Origin: Pseudomonadota bacterium | GTDB lineage: Bacteria; Pseudomonadota; Alphaproteobacteria; Acetobacterales; Acetobacteraceae | Direction: 5' to 3' | Length of the DNA: 64,000 nt | NCBI GenBank assembly: GCA_021849425.1 | Contig: JAJZSY010000003.1 | Coordinates: 62,001-126,000 of the forward strand | Shown here: piece by piece, positions 16,620-25,378 of the stretch | Layout: each line of letters starts with the position of its first letter | Position numbering within the stretch: position 1 is the stretch's first letter | Notes under the pieces: generated by a model | Seen by the model: only the letters and a program-made list of their open reading frames with translations | Told to the model about the DNA's origin: nothing | Database searches by the model: none | Position numbers and translations under genes: made by a program

Positions 16620-17710
16620 GCCTGGAGGCGGCGTGAGCGCGCGCGCGCGGTGCGGATCAGGCGGGTGAGCATGCCCTCGCGCAGCCCCCGGTCGGCGACG
16701 GCGAGATCGGTGGCGGGCCACATCTCGGCGATGGCGGCGAAGATCGCGCAGCCCGGCAGCACGAAATCCACCCGGTCGGCACCGATGCAGGGATGCTCGG
16801 CGAGCCGGCTCCGCCCCATCGCGCGGATCGATTCGAGACCGGACGTCACCACCTCGTGCGGCAGCACGGCACCGTCGATCGCGCCGCGGCGATAGCGATC
16901 GAGATTGAGCGCGATGCCGGCGATGGTCGTCACCGTTCCACTGGTGCCGACGAGCCGCACGCCGCCCATGCGGATTTCCTGGCTGATGCGGTGGGTCTCC
17001 TCGAAGGGACGCAGCAGGGCCTTTACCTCCTCGACCACGCCGGCGAACCCGGCCTCGGTTTCGCACCAGCCGGCGCAACGCTCGGAAAGCGTCACGACGC
17101 CGACGGGGATCGTGTGGTAGCCGATGAGCTGGGGGGTCACCCGGTCCGACGGGCCATGCGGGGCGGGGACGCGAACCCAGGCGATCTCGGTGGAGCCGCC
17201 GCCGATATCGAACAGGATGGCCCGCCGTTCAGCCTGGCTGATCAGCGAAGCGCAGCTTTCCATCGCAAGGCAGATTTCCTCCCGCGGCGAGATCGTCTCG
17301 AGCGGCAGCCCGGTTTCCGCCCGCGCCCGCGCGATGAAGGCCGCGCCGTTCTCGGCCTGGCGGCACGCCTCCGTCGCGATCGCCTTGGTCGCGGCGACCT
17401 GCCAGCGGCGCGAACGCTCGGCACAGATGGCCAGAGCATCGATCGCACGGTCCATCGCCGCGTCCGACAGCTCGCCGGTCCGGTAGAGACCTTCGCCAAG
17501 CCGGACGACCCGGCTGAAACTGTCGAGCACATGAAACCCGTTGCCGCTCGGCACCCCGACCAGCATGCGGCAGTTGTTGGTGCCGAGATCGATCGCCGCG
17601 AAGGCCGGCGGACGGGCCCGGCGATCCGGCAGGCGCCGACGTTCTCCGTTCCCCTCGGCAACGGCGGCGGCAGACCCGGACGGATGCGGAACAACGAGGT
17701 TGGTTCCCAT
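16616..17710 (-). CDS. ppx: Ppx/GppA-family phosphatase
   Basis: A 364-residue member of the exopolyphosphatase/guanosine pentaphosphatase family. It has the actin-like ATPase motifs FAAIDLGTNNCRMLVG (phosphate 1) and ILFDIGGGSTEIAWV (phosphate 2). It is shorter than E. coli Ppx and lacks the C-terminal HD-like region, as is common in alphaproteobacteria. The ATG at 17710 (MGTNLVVPHPSG) is preferred. Longer readings would run through the tRNA gene. It is coupled to rlmE. Whether it acts on polyphosphate or pppGpp cannot be told from sequence. Confidence 0.88.
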   Translation of the reverse strand: MGTNLVVPHPSGSAAAVAEGNGERRRLPDRRARPPAFAAIDLGTNNCRMLVGVPSGNGFHVLDSFSRVVRLGEGLYRTGELSDAAMDRAIDALAICAERSRRWQVAATKAIATEACRQAENGAAFIARARAETGLPLETISPREEICLAMESCASLISQAERRAILFDIGGGSTEIAWVRVPAPHGPSDRVTPQLIGYHTIPVGVVTLSERCAGWCETEAGFAGVVEEVKALLRPFEETHRISQEIRMGGVRLVGTSGTVTTIAGIALNLDRYRRGAIDGAVLPHEVVTSGLESIRAMGRSRLAEHPCIGADRVDFVLPGCAIFAAIAEMWPATDLAVADRGLREGMLTRLIRTARARSRRLQA

Positions 17711-17853
17711 GATTCCAATATAATGGGCCGACCCATGGGCCGAGAGCAAGTCAGATTTGCGCGCAACTCCAGATGGACGACGCAAGCGGCGGGGCGATTG
17801 CCTCCGGCAATCGCTAGTGCTATGGCGTGCTGCAGCTTCAGACGACCCGCGAC

Positions 17854-17927
17854 TGGGGGATAGTTTAGCGGTAGAACTCCCGGCTCTGACCCGGGCAGCC
17901 TTGGTTCGAATCCAGGTCCCCCAGCCA
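17854..17927 (+). tRNA. tRNA-Gln (anticodon CTG)
   Basis: A 74-nt cloverleaf: acceptor stem TGGGGGA pairs with TCCCCCA, followed by discriminator G and an encoded CCA. The D-arm sequence is GTTTAGCGGTAGAAC. The anticodon stem CCCGG/CCGGG encloses loop CTCTGAC, giving anticodon CTG (codon CAG). The T-arm is TTGG-TTCGAAT-CCAG. It is transcribed away from ppx. Confidence 0.95.
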
Positions 17928-18043
17928 TTCACCCCGAACATGTCATGTGGCCAGCCCAGCGGCTTCCGCCCTCTCGCGGGCATGGCGGCGGGTTCGGCGA
18001 TTGAGCCCGTCATGCCGGGCAACGCTCCCATGCCGCAGCACTG

Positions 18044-18080
18044 CCGTTTCAAACGGACGCATGAATTCCAGATAATCTGG
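18044..18080 (+). promoter_or_regulatory. Paired 13-bp palindromes over a predicted promoter
   Basis: Two perfect 6-1-6 palindromes, CCGTTTCAAACGG (18044-18056) and CCAGATAATCTGG (18068-18080), have centres 24 bp apart. A plausible -35 (TTCAAA, 18048-18053) and -10 (GATAAT, 18071-18076) with 17-bp spacing lie inside them. This suggests operator control of the E1-type enzyme starting at 18122. The regulator is unknown. Confidence 0.45.
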
Positions 18081-18121
18081 TCTATAGGGAATGCAGGAAG
18101 CGGACAGGCCGGGATCAAGGC

Positions 18122-20506
18122 ATGAACAAGTTGCTCGTTCCCGGCGATCGGCCGGATGACCACGCACCAGCCAGTGCGGATTATGGGCGGCTGCGACAAC
18201 TCGAACGCAAGCTGCTGTGGCTTTCCGCATGGATGATCCACCACGCCAACAACATCCGCCCGAACCGCGACGGGCTCAAGGTCGGCGGGCATCAGGCCTC
18301 ATGCGCGTCGGCCGTCACGATCATGACCGCGCTCTATTTCCACATCCTCCGGCCGCAGGACCGGGTGGCGGTGAAGCCGCATGCCGGCCCCGTCCTGCAC
18401 GCGATCAATTACCTCCTCGGGCGGCAGACCCTCGAAAAACTGGCCGCCCTGCGCAGCCTCGGCGGCGCGCAGGCCTATCCCTCGCGCCGCAAGGATGGGG
18501 CGGAGATCGATTTTTCGACCGGCTCGGTCGGGCTCGGCGTTGCGATCACCTCGTTCGCGGCGCTGGTCCAGGATTATGTGCGCGCCCACGGGATGGTCGC
18601 CGCCGACCGCCCCGCCGCGCGGCACATCGCGATCGCCGGTGATGCCGAACTGGACGAGGGCAATATCTACGAAGCCCTGCTGGAAGGGTGGAAACACGAC
18701 ATCCGCGACGTTTGGTGGGTTGTGGATTATAATCGGCAGAGCCTCGACTCGGTCATGCCCGACCGCCTGTTCGGCCGGATCGAGGGGCTGTTCCGGGACA
18801 TGGGCTGGAGTGTCGTCAGCCTCAAATACGGCCGGAAGCTCGAAGCCGCGTTCGCCCGCCCCGGCGGCCAGGCGCTGCGTGCCTGGATCGACGACTGCCC
18901 GAACAGCCTCTACTCCGCCCTGACCTTCCAGGGTGGCGCCGCCTGGCGCGAGGCGCTGACGACCGATCTCGGCCGCTCGCGCGGGGTGCGGGCGATCATC
19001 GACCCGATGAACGACGAGGCGCTGGCCGGGCTGATGACGAATCTCGCCGGGCACGACCTGCCGACGCTGGTCGAGGCCTTCGCCGCCGCCGCCCGCTCGG
19101 ACCAGCCGACCTGCTTCCTGACCTACACCACAAAGGGCGCCGGCCTGCCCTTCGCCGGGCACAAGGACAATCATTCCGGCCTGATGAACGCCGAGCAGAT
19201 GGAGGCCTTCCGCCAGCAGATGCGGATTCGCCCCGGCCGCGAATGGGACCGGTTCGAGGGGCTCGACGATCCGGACGGGCTTGCCCGGTTCCTCGCCACG
19301 GCGCCCTATGCCCGCACGCTGACCGCGACCGGGCGCGCCTATGCGGCGCCGCCGGTCGCTGTGCCGCAGGTGCTGCCGCATACGCCGTTCGCCGGGCGGC
19401 GCCTCTCGACCCAGGCGGGGTTTGGCGAAATCCTCTCGGAAATCGGACGCGGCGGCGGTGATGCGGCGGAGCTTGCGCGGCATATCGTCACCTCCAGCCC
19501 GGATGTGACCGTCACCACCAGCCTTGGCCCCTGGGTCAACCGCCGCGGCATTTTCGACCGGCATACGCGAAACGACATGTTTCGCGACCAGAAGCTCGCC
19601 TCGGCGCAGCGCTGGGGCATGAGCCCGGAAGGCCAGCATATCGAGCTTGGCATCGCCGAACAGAACCTGTTCCTGCTGCTCGCGGCCGCCGGGCTTGCGG
19701 CGCCGCTCTACGGCGCGCGGCTGCTGCCGGTTGGCACCGTCTATGATCCGTTCGTCAATCGCGGCCACGATGCGCTGGTCTATGGCTGCTACCAGGATGC
19801 GCGGTTCATGCTGGTGGCGACCCCCTCGGGCATCAGCATTTCGCCGGAGGGCGGCCAGCACCAGTCCAACAACACGCCGCTGCTGGGCATGGTGCAGGAC
19901 GGCATCGCCGCCTTCGAGCCCGCCTATTGCGACGAATTGCTGCTGCTGATGCGCTACGGGTTCGACTGGATGCAGCGCCCCGAGGGCTCGTCGATCTGGT
20001 TCCGCCTGTCGACCCGCGCCATGTCCCAGCCCGAACGGCGGATCGAGGCGGCGGACGTGATCGCCGGCGGTCACTGGGTGCGGCCGCCGGCGCCGGGCGC
20101 GCGCATCGCGATCATCTACCAGGGCGCCGTGGCGCCGGAAGCGGAAGCGGCGCATGCGATGCTGCTGGAGGACATTCCCGGCGCCGGGCTGCTGGCCCTG
20201 ACCAGCCCCGACCGGCTTTTCGCCGAGTGGCGCAGCGCGCAGCAGGCCCGCCGGAGCGGCGAGCCCGCCGCCCTTTCCCATATCGAGCGGCTGCTCGCAC
20301 CGCTCTGCGCCGAAGCGAGGCTGGTGACGGTGCTGGACGGCCATCCCAGCACCCATGCATGGATCGGCGGCGTGCGCGGCCAGCGGATCAACACGCTCGG
20401 CGTCGACCGGTTCGGCCAGTCGGGGGATATCCCCGATCTCTATCGTGTCTACGGCATCGATACCGACGCGATTCTCGAAGCCTGCGCCGCCGCCCTGCTG
20501 GCCTGA
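18122..20506 (+). CDS. Thiamin-diphosphate enzyme, AceE-like E1/transketolase family
   Basis: A 794-residue protein with transketolase-superfamily organisation. The N-terminal part shows LKVGGHQASCASAVTIMTAL and KPHAGPVLHAINYLLG. The ThDP motif begins IAGDAELDEGN and ends with VVDYNRQSLDS, as in homodimeric pyruvate dehydrogenase E1 (AceE). The pyrimidine domain carries the conserved Glu in HIELGIAEQNLFLLLAAAGL. It is shorter than AceE (about 890 residues), and no lipoyl E2 or E3 gene is adjacent. It may therefore be a 2-oxoacid dehydrogenase E1 working with unlinked partners or a transketolase-like enzyme. It stands alone behind a palindrome-rich leader. Confidence 0.8.
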   Translation: MNKLLVPGDRPDDHAPASADYGRLRQLERKLLWLSAWMIHHANNIRPNRDGLKVGGHQASCASAVTIMTALYFHILRPQDRVAVKPHAGPVLHAINYLLGRQTLEKLAALRSLGGAQAYPSRRKDGAEIDFSTGSVGLGVAITSFAALVQDYVRAHGMVAADRPAARHIAIAGDAELDEGNIYEALLEGWKHDIRDVWWVVDYNRQSLDSVMPDRLFGRIEGLFRDMGWSVVSLKYGRKLEAAFARPGGQALRAWIDDCPNSLYSALTFQGGAAWREALTTDLGRSRGVRAIIDPMNDEALAGLMTNLAGHDLPTLVEAFAAAARSDQPTCFLTYTTKGAGLPFAGHKDNHSGLMNAEQMEAFRQQMRIRPGREWDRFEGLDDPDGLARFLATAPYARTLTATGRAYAAPPVAVPQVLPHTPFAGRRLSTQAGFGEILSEIGRGGGDAAELARHIVTSSPDVTVTTSLGPWVNRRGIFDRHTRNDMFRDQKLASAQRWGMSPEGQHIELGIAEQNLFLLLAAAGLAAPLYGARLLPVGTVYDPFVNRGHDALVYGCYQDARFMLVATPSGISISPEGGQHQSNNTPLLGMVQDGIAAFEPAYCDELLLLMRYGFDWMQRPEGSSIWFRLSTRAMSQPERRIEAADVIAGGHWVRPPAPGARIAIIYQGAVAPEAEAAHAMLLEDIPGAGLLALTSPDRLFAEWRSAQQARRSGEPAALSHIERLLAPLCAEARLVTVLDGHPSTHAWIGGVRGQRINTLGVDRFGQSGDIPDLYRVYGIDTDAILEACAAALLA

Positions 20507-20544
20507 TCCGCGTCTCGCCCCGCTGACCCGGCACCGGGACGACG

Positions 20545-20567
20545 CGACGGGCGCCGCCCGCCCGTCG
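20545..20567 (+). terminator. Hairpin after the E1-type gene
   Basis: A 9-bp stem, CGACGGGCG (20545-20553) and CGCCCGTCG (20559-20567), with a 5-nt loop lies 39 bp after the stop codon. It is followed by TTAGCCGG rather than a run of T, so it is a weak intrinsic terminator candidate. Confidence 0.5.
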
Positions 20568-20749
20568 TTAGCCGGCTGTTTACCTTTAGGGTTTAGAATC
20601 AACTCACGAAGCACTATTTTCAATAGTATTTTAAACTATATTTAAGATTTAAATATCATGATCATTCGACTATGATTTGAAGTGAACATGGAAAGCATTT
20701 ATCAGTCAAACTGACGAAATACAGGCAGACAACTCGAGTCACTTTCGGC
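20568..20749 (+). promoter_or_regulatory. AT-rich leader of the GGDEF/EAL gene
   Basis: About 180 bp with far lower GC than the surroundings, including TATTTAAGATTTAAATATCA. TTTAAA (20648-20653) and TATGAT (20671-20676) with 17-bp spacing could be a promoter. It contains no ORF worth calling. The base composition alone makes it stand out and suggests a regulated promoter or bound nucleoid protein. Confidence 0.4.
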
Positions 20750-23700
20750 ATGCGCAACCAGAAATCTCCCTGGATGAGAGACGTGATCGGCTTTCTCTGG
20801 GGCACGGTTGCTCTCGTTGTCCTGATTTGCGGCGGCTTCGAGTGGTTCAAGTATGGAGAGCTTTCCAGCCGTGTCCGGGCGGAGGCGAAAACGGTCGCCA
20901 CCGAGTATGCCGGCACGATCGCGCGGCGGCTGTTCAACCAGTTCACCGAGTTGGAATTCATCGGCGTGAGCCTGCTGGCCCCCGCGCCGGATGGCACGAT
21001 CGCACCATCGCCGCGGACCGTCCGGGCGCTCTATCGCTTCATGGCGCTGCACCCGAGCCTCTATGCCTTCAACGTGCAGTCACCCGACGGCAACCGCATC
21101 ATCTGGTCGACGAAGAAACAGCCCAAGCGCCCGATCACCCTGGCCAACGGATTTACGCCGCTCGCCAGCCACCCCCAATATCTGCTCGGTCGGCCCCGCT
21201 ACGCGGCCCGGGTTCACAGCTACGCCATCACGATGCGGTTCCGCGACATCGGCGCCAACGGCCAGACGCGCTATTTCGTCGGCACGCCCTACCGGCTCGA
21301 CCGGCTGCTGGCTTATGCCGGCCATGCCCGCCTGCCGCTCACCCTTGCCGTCACCGACATGCGAAACCGCTCCAATCTCGTGGTCTGGCATAACGGCAGG
21401 CTCGAGTTCAGCAGCCTCGCCCATCGCGGCCCGCACCAGCCCGCCGCCGCCGGGGCCGGCGCCACGCCGGCTGCCAGCACGGCTGAGCCCGCGGCCGTTC
21501 CGGGCCTGCCGCTGGAGGTGACGGCGAGCTGGCCCGCCGCCTATGTCACCAATCGCTGGGTCAGCAGCGGCTGGATCAGGTGGAGCCTTGAAATCCTCTT
21601 CGTCGTCATCCTTTCGCAACTGGTCATGCTCGTCGCGCGCAGCCGCCGGCGCGAGCAGATCGCGGCGGAGGCGCTGGAAAGGGCGCGGCGGGTCGACGAC
21701 CTGACCGGCCTCGCGACCCGGACCAGGTTCGAGGAGGAGATTCCAGCGCTTTGCAGCGGCCTCGCGCCCGGCCGGCAACTTGCCGTCATCGTCGTCGACA
21801 TTGAGGATTTCTCGGATATCAACGCCCGCATCGGGCGCGCCGCCGGCGACAACCTGCTGCGCACCCTCGCGCAGCGGCTCGCGGCGCTGCCGGACGCGGT
21901 TCTCCACGCCCGGGTCGGGGCGGATTCGTTCGCTTTCGCGCATGCCGACATTGCCGAGGGCGAGATGCATGCGCGGATCGATGCGGTTCTCGCGGTTGCC
22001 GCCGAGCCGTTCCAGATTGCCGGAGCAACCGCCGAGACGATCGGCATTTCCCTCGGCAGCGCGCTATACCCTGCGGATACGGATTCCGCCGCCTCGCTGC
22101 TGGGCCGGGCCGAGATCTCGCTGTTCGGGCAGGTGCAACGCCGATACGGATCGAGGCGGCGGCAGCTCGACCCGTATTCGTCCGAACATATCCTTCCCAT
22201 CGCCTGGGCCCTGCGCTTCCTGCGGCCCTGTATTCCCGACATCGCGCAGGCGATGCTGGACGACATCATGTCCGACCCGCGAAACCGCGCCGTGATGGAG
22301 CCGCTGGACGAGGGGCGGCACGAGCGTCTGAAGCTGGCGGTCGCCCGCCATATCCTCATGCTGCTCGATCCCGCGCTGAACCCCGAACGACATCGCGCGG
22401 AAGCATCCCGCATCGGCCGGCTGCACGTCGCCCTCGGGGTCGATATCAGCGCCCGCACCAACGCGATGAGCGGGCTGTATCAGCGCATCTCGGTAGCGAG
22501 CCAGCGAATTCCGGGCCGGATCAGCCAGCGCCAGCTCTATCTCGACATCATCCTGCAACGCTGCGAACTGGACATGGAGATCCAGCAGGACGCGGCGGCG
22601 GGATTGCGCCACGAGATCCATCGCACGCTCGGCACGCTGGCGCTGGAAACCCGCCGGATGACCCGCAGCGTCGATGTCTGCGACGCCATCACCGCGGCGC
22701 TGGCCGGCTGGCCGTTCATCGCCTGCTGCGCGATCTATACCGAGGCGGTGGACGGACGGCTCGTCATCGAGTCCGAGAGTTCGGGGCATGCGGGGATGAT
22801 GGAGCGGCATCCGACGCTGCGGCTGGGCGGGCTGAAGCTGAAGGATCTGGGCGATCATCCGATCGCACGGGCGTGGTTCACCGCCGAACCCGAACGCGGC
22901 CCGGCGCACGCTTTCGTCGGCCCTGACGATGCCGATGCGTGCCAGCGCGTTCTCGCTGCCGAGGGCGTGCTGAGCGCGGTGGCGTTGCCGATCACCGAAC
23001 TCACCGGCCGGCTGCGGGCGGTGCTTGTGATGTATGGCAGGCTGCCGAACCAGTTCGCCGCCCCGGTGACGAGCGACTCGCTCGAGGCGCTCAGCCTGAT
23101 CGCCGCCCGTGGCCTTGAGCAGACCAGGGACGAGTCCCTGGCGCTGATGCCCGCCGCCGAGCGGCAGGCGTGGCGCAGCCGGCTGTTCGATGGCGGCTTG
23201 CAGATGTTCATGCAGCCGATCGTCAATCTGCGGACCGGCAAGGTCGCGAAACTCGAAGCCCTCGCCAGGCTCGATCTCGGCGATGGCCGGCTGGTCGGTC
23301 CGGGGCAGTTTCTGCCGGTTCTCAGCCAGCAGGATCTCGACCGCCTGTTCATCGAAGGCATGCACCAGGCCATGCATGCGGTTTGCGGCTATCGCCGGCT
23401 CGGATTCGATGTTGATCTGTCGCTCAACCTGCCACCGACGACGCTGCGCCACCCGGACTGTGTCCGCTGGATCCGCGCCGCCCTCGATACGTTCGATCTC
23501 GATCCGCGGCGGCTGACCCTCGAACTGCTCGAAGATCAGGATTTCGTTGCCGGCGATCTGGGGCTGAGCACGATCGAAACCCTTCATCACATGGGCGTGC
23601 AACTGGCGCTGGACGATCTCGGCGCCGGTTATGGCAGCCTGATGCGGCTGCGGAACCTTCCGTTCGACATGGTCAAGATCGACCAGGGGCTGGTGCGGGG

Positions 23701-23956
23701 GATTTCGGCACAGGACGAACGGTCGATCAAGCTGGTCGAAGCGCTCGTGCAGCTCGCGCTGCGGCTCGAGATCGCGGTGACGGTGGAGGGGCTCGAAACC
23801 CCGGAGCTGATCGACATGGCGCTGCGCTGCGGCGCCGGATTTGGACAGGGATACGGAATCGCCCGGCCGATGCCGGCCGACCGGGTTCCGGCATGGCTCG
23901 CGGAATTTCATCTCGACACCGAGGGATCGCGCGCGTCCTTCATCGCCCTGTTCTGA
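20750..23956 (+). CDS. Membrane GGDEF/EAL protein with globin-like and GAF-like regions
   Basis: A 1068-residue c-di-GMP signalling protein. Transmembrane helix 1 (about 11-31), a periplasmic sensor region (32-276) and helix 2 (277-297) precede a degenerate GGDEF domain (314-460, active site GADSF at 390-394). Residues about 480-610 look like a sensor globin (RIGRLHVALGVDISART, His559 as possible haem ligand). Residues 620-790 are GAF-like. The EAL domain (about 805-1055) keeps EALARL, LDDLGAGYGSL, KIDQGLV, VEGLET and QGYGIARPMP, so phosphodiesterase activity is likely while cyclase activity is not. It is a single gene behind an AT-rich leader. Confidence 0.85.
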   Translation: MRNQKSPWMRDVIGFLWGTVALVVLICGGFEWFKYGELSSRVRAEAKTVATEYAGTIARRLFNQFTELEFIGVSLLAPAPDGTIAPSPRTVRALYRFMALHPSLYAFNVQSPDGNRIIWSTKKQPKRPITLANGFTPLASHPQYLLGRPRYAARVHSYAITMRFRDIGANGQTRYFVGTPYRLDRLLAYAGHARLPLTLAVTDMRNRSNLVVWHNGRLEFSSLAHRGPHQPAAAGAGATPAASTAEPAAVPGLPLEVTASWPAAYVTNRWVSSGWIRWSLEILFVVILSQLVMLVARSRRREQIAAEALERARRVDDLTGLATRTRFEEEIPALCSGLAPGRQLAVIVVDIEDFSDINARIGRAAGDNLLRTLAQRLAALPDAVLHARVGADSFAFAHADIAEGEMHARIDAVLAVAAEPFQIAGATAETIGISLGSALYPADTDSAASLLGRAEISLFGQVQRRYGSRRRQLDPYSSEHILPIAWALRFLRPCIPDIAQAMLDDIMSDPRNRAVMEPLDEGRHERLKLAVARHILMLLDPALNPERHRAEASRIGRLHVALGVDISARTNAMSGLYQRISVASQRIPGRISQRQLYLDIILQRCELDMEIQQDAAAGLRHEIHRTLGTLALETRRMTRSVDVCDAITAALAGWPFIACCAIYTEAVDGRLVIESESSGHAGMMERHPTLRLGGLKLKDLGDHPIARAWFTAEPERGPAHAFVGPDDADACQRVLAAEGVLSAVALPITELTGRLRAVLVMYGRLPNQFAAPVTSDSLEALSLIAARGLEQTRDESLALMPAAERQAWRSRLFDGGLQMFMQPIVNLRTGKVAKLEALARLDLGDGRLVGPGQFLPVLSQQDLDRLFIEGMHQAMHAVCGYRRLGFDVDLSLNLPPTTLRHPDCVRWIRAALDTFDLDPRRLTLELLEDQDFVAGDLGLSTIETLHHMGVQLALDDLGAGYGSLMRLRNLPFDMVKIDQGLVRGISAQDERSIKLVEALVQLALRLEIAVTVEGLETPELIDMALRCGAGFGQGYGIARPMPADRVPAWLAEFHLDTEGSRASFIALF

Positions 23957-24079
23957 GGCGCATCCGGCCTGTCGGCGGCGCCGATCCGGGGCGGCGCTGT
24001 CATCCGATTGCAAAATGTTCATCACGTTTTGAGCCCCCGCTTCTTGCCGGCGGGCGATTCAAGCGCCAACATCCGTTTC

Positions 24080-24349
24080 ATGGGACATTATCACGGCCCG
24101 ACCATAGACATGACCGTTTCGGGGGATTTCCGCGATCTTCCGACCCGCAAACCGTCACTGGTGGCCATCGCGGCGCGGCTCCTGATGTTCGGGATCGCGC
24201 TCGGCTTCGTCGCAATGCTGTTCTGGCTTGCGGTGTTCACCCTGCCGGTGCTGCTGCTGGCGGGTGTCGGCCTCTATTTCTACGCGCGGTTCGTGCCGAG
24301 CCGAAACCCAGGACCGGCAGGGCCGACGATCCGGATGTTCCGGTTCTGA
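24080..24349 (+). CDS. Small membrane protein, unknown
   Basis: An 89-residue frame beginning MGHYHGPTIDMTVSGDFRDL. A strongly hydrophobic segment follows (ALGFVAMLFWLAVFTLPVLLLAGVGLYFYARF split into about two helices, residues 30-75). It has a short basic tail ending RMFRF. I do not recognise the family. The regular hydrophobic pattern and lack of an opposing gene support coding. The start could also be an ATG at 24008. Confidence 0.55.
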   Translation: MGHYHGPTIDMTVSGDFRDLPTRKPSLVAIAARLLMFGIALGFVAMLFWLAVFTLPVLLLAGVGLYFYARFVPSRNPGPAGPTIRMFRF

Positions 24350-24458
24350 ACCCTGCGCGTCGTCCAATCCGGATGGACCGGCAACGGCGATGGCGGCTGG
24401 ACGGAGGGATGGTCAGCGCTGAAGGCGGGCAAGCGATCCGCTCGCCCGCACGCGTCGC

Positions 24459-24884
24459 CTATTCGGCGATCAGCTTTCCGGACCCGCCGAATTCCGCCGG
24501 AAAGTCGGCGAATTTCGGCAATCCGTCGTGAATGGGTAGAACAGTTTCGCTGTAATTCACATGCAGGCCGGGCTTGTGATCGAGTGTCGGGATCGTCGCC
24601 GAGAACACGTCGACCAGTCCGAGAGGCGGGTGATTGGCCATGATGTGGCCGCCGCAAAGCCGGCAGAACTTGCGCTCGCTCATCGGCGTCTTGGCGTAGG
24701 TGGCGATGTGTTCCTCACCTTTGGTGACCGTGACGGCCTCGGGTTTCCACAGGCTGAAGGCGTTCACCGGGCCGCCGGACCACGAACGGCAGGAACGGCA
24801 ATGGCAGATGCCCATGCCTTCCGGCTCGCCGCTCGCTTCGATTTCGACAGCGCCGCAGAAACAGGCGCCCTTATGGGTCGTCAT
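24459..24884 (-). CDS. GFA/CENP-V-family zinc protein
   Basis: A 141-residue protein with the zinc ligands of the glutathione-dependent formaldehyde-activating (GFA) family: CFCGAVEIEASG, CHCRSCRSWSG and FCRLCGGHI. The family contains enzymes and many proteins of unknown function, so formaldehyde activity should not be assumed. The ATG at 24884 follows GGAGACTT. It lies about 90 bp downstream of the XRE regulator on the same strand and may be its own unit. Confidence 0.85.
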   Translation of the reverse strand: MTTHKGACFCGAVEIEASGEPEGMGICHCRSCRSWSGGPVNAFSLWKPEAVTVTKGEEHIATYAKTPMSERKFCRLCGGHIMANHPPLGLVDVFSATIPTLDHKPGLHVNYSETVLPIHDGLPKFADFPAEFGGSGKLIAE

Positions 24885-24975
24885 ATCTGGAAGTCTCCTC
24901 TGCTTATGCCTCCATGGTGCCGCAGGCGGAGTCGTTGGGCAAGTGTCACAGTCCGTGAGACATTGCCCCGGCGGT

Positions 24976-25368
24976 TCACTTTTCCGCCGCCTCACCCCCG
25001 GCGGACGGTGGAACGGGCGTTTCACGCAGCAACGCATCGATCGCGGCAACCGTGTGGTCCGGCAGGTGCCGCAGCTGGCGGGCGAAGCGGTTGGCCAGCG
25101 CGGTCTGCGCCGGGGAAAGCCCACCGGTGTGCAGGCTGATCCGCGGGCGGGAATCGCGGGCGAGATCGGCCAGCTCGTGCGCCTCGTCCCAGATCAGGCT
25201 GAACAGCTCGCAGATCTGATGGATCAGCCCCGGCGAGGGCGCGCCGCGCCTGCCGTGTTCGAGCGCGGACAGATAGGCCGCCGAGACGCCGATGCCCTCA
25301 GCCATCTCGCGCAGGGTCATTCCGCGCTGGGCCCGCAGGGCGCGCAGCCGCGCGCCGAACGGGGTCAT
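24976..25368 (-). CDS. XRE-family helix-turn-helix regulator
   Basis: A 130-residue protein with an N-terminal HTH_3/XRE domain: FGARLRALRAQRGMTLREMA, then IGVSAAYLSALEHGRRGAPS, residues 4-45. The C-terminal half (LIHQICELFSLIWDEAHELA) is helical. It starts 10 bp after the smr stop codon and so is likely the last gene of the lutB-lutC-smr-xre group. No target can be named. Confidence 0.85.
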   Translation of the reverse strand: MTPFGARLRALRAQRGMTLREMAEGIGVSAAYLSALEHGRRGAPSPGLIHQICELFSLIWDEAHELADLARDSRPRISLHTGGLSPAQTALANRFARQLRHLPDHTVAAIDALLRETPVPPSAGGEAAEK

Positions 25369-25378
25369 CCGCCGGGCC

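Noticed and set aside
18299-20623. 774-residue minus-strand frame opposite the E1-type enzyme
   Set aside because: Composition is typical of an antisense shadow in high-GC DNA, and no recognisable motif or ribosome-binding site is present.
22064-24025. 653-residue minus-strand frame opposite the GGDEF/EAL gene
   Set aside because: The plus strand carries clear EAL motifs, and the antisense product has no plausible fold signature.
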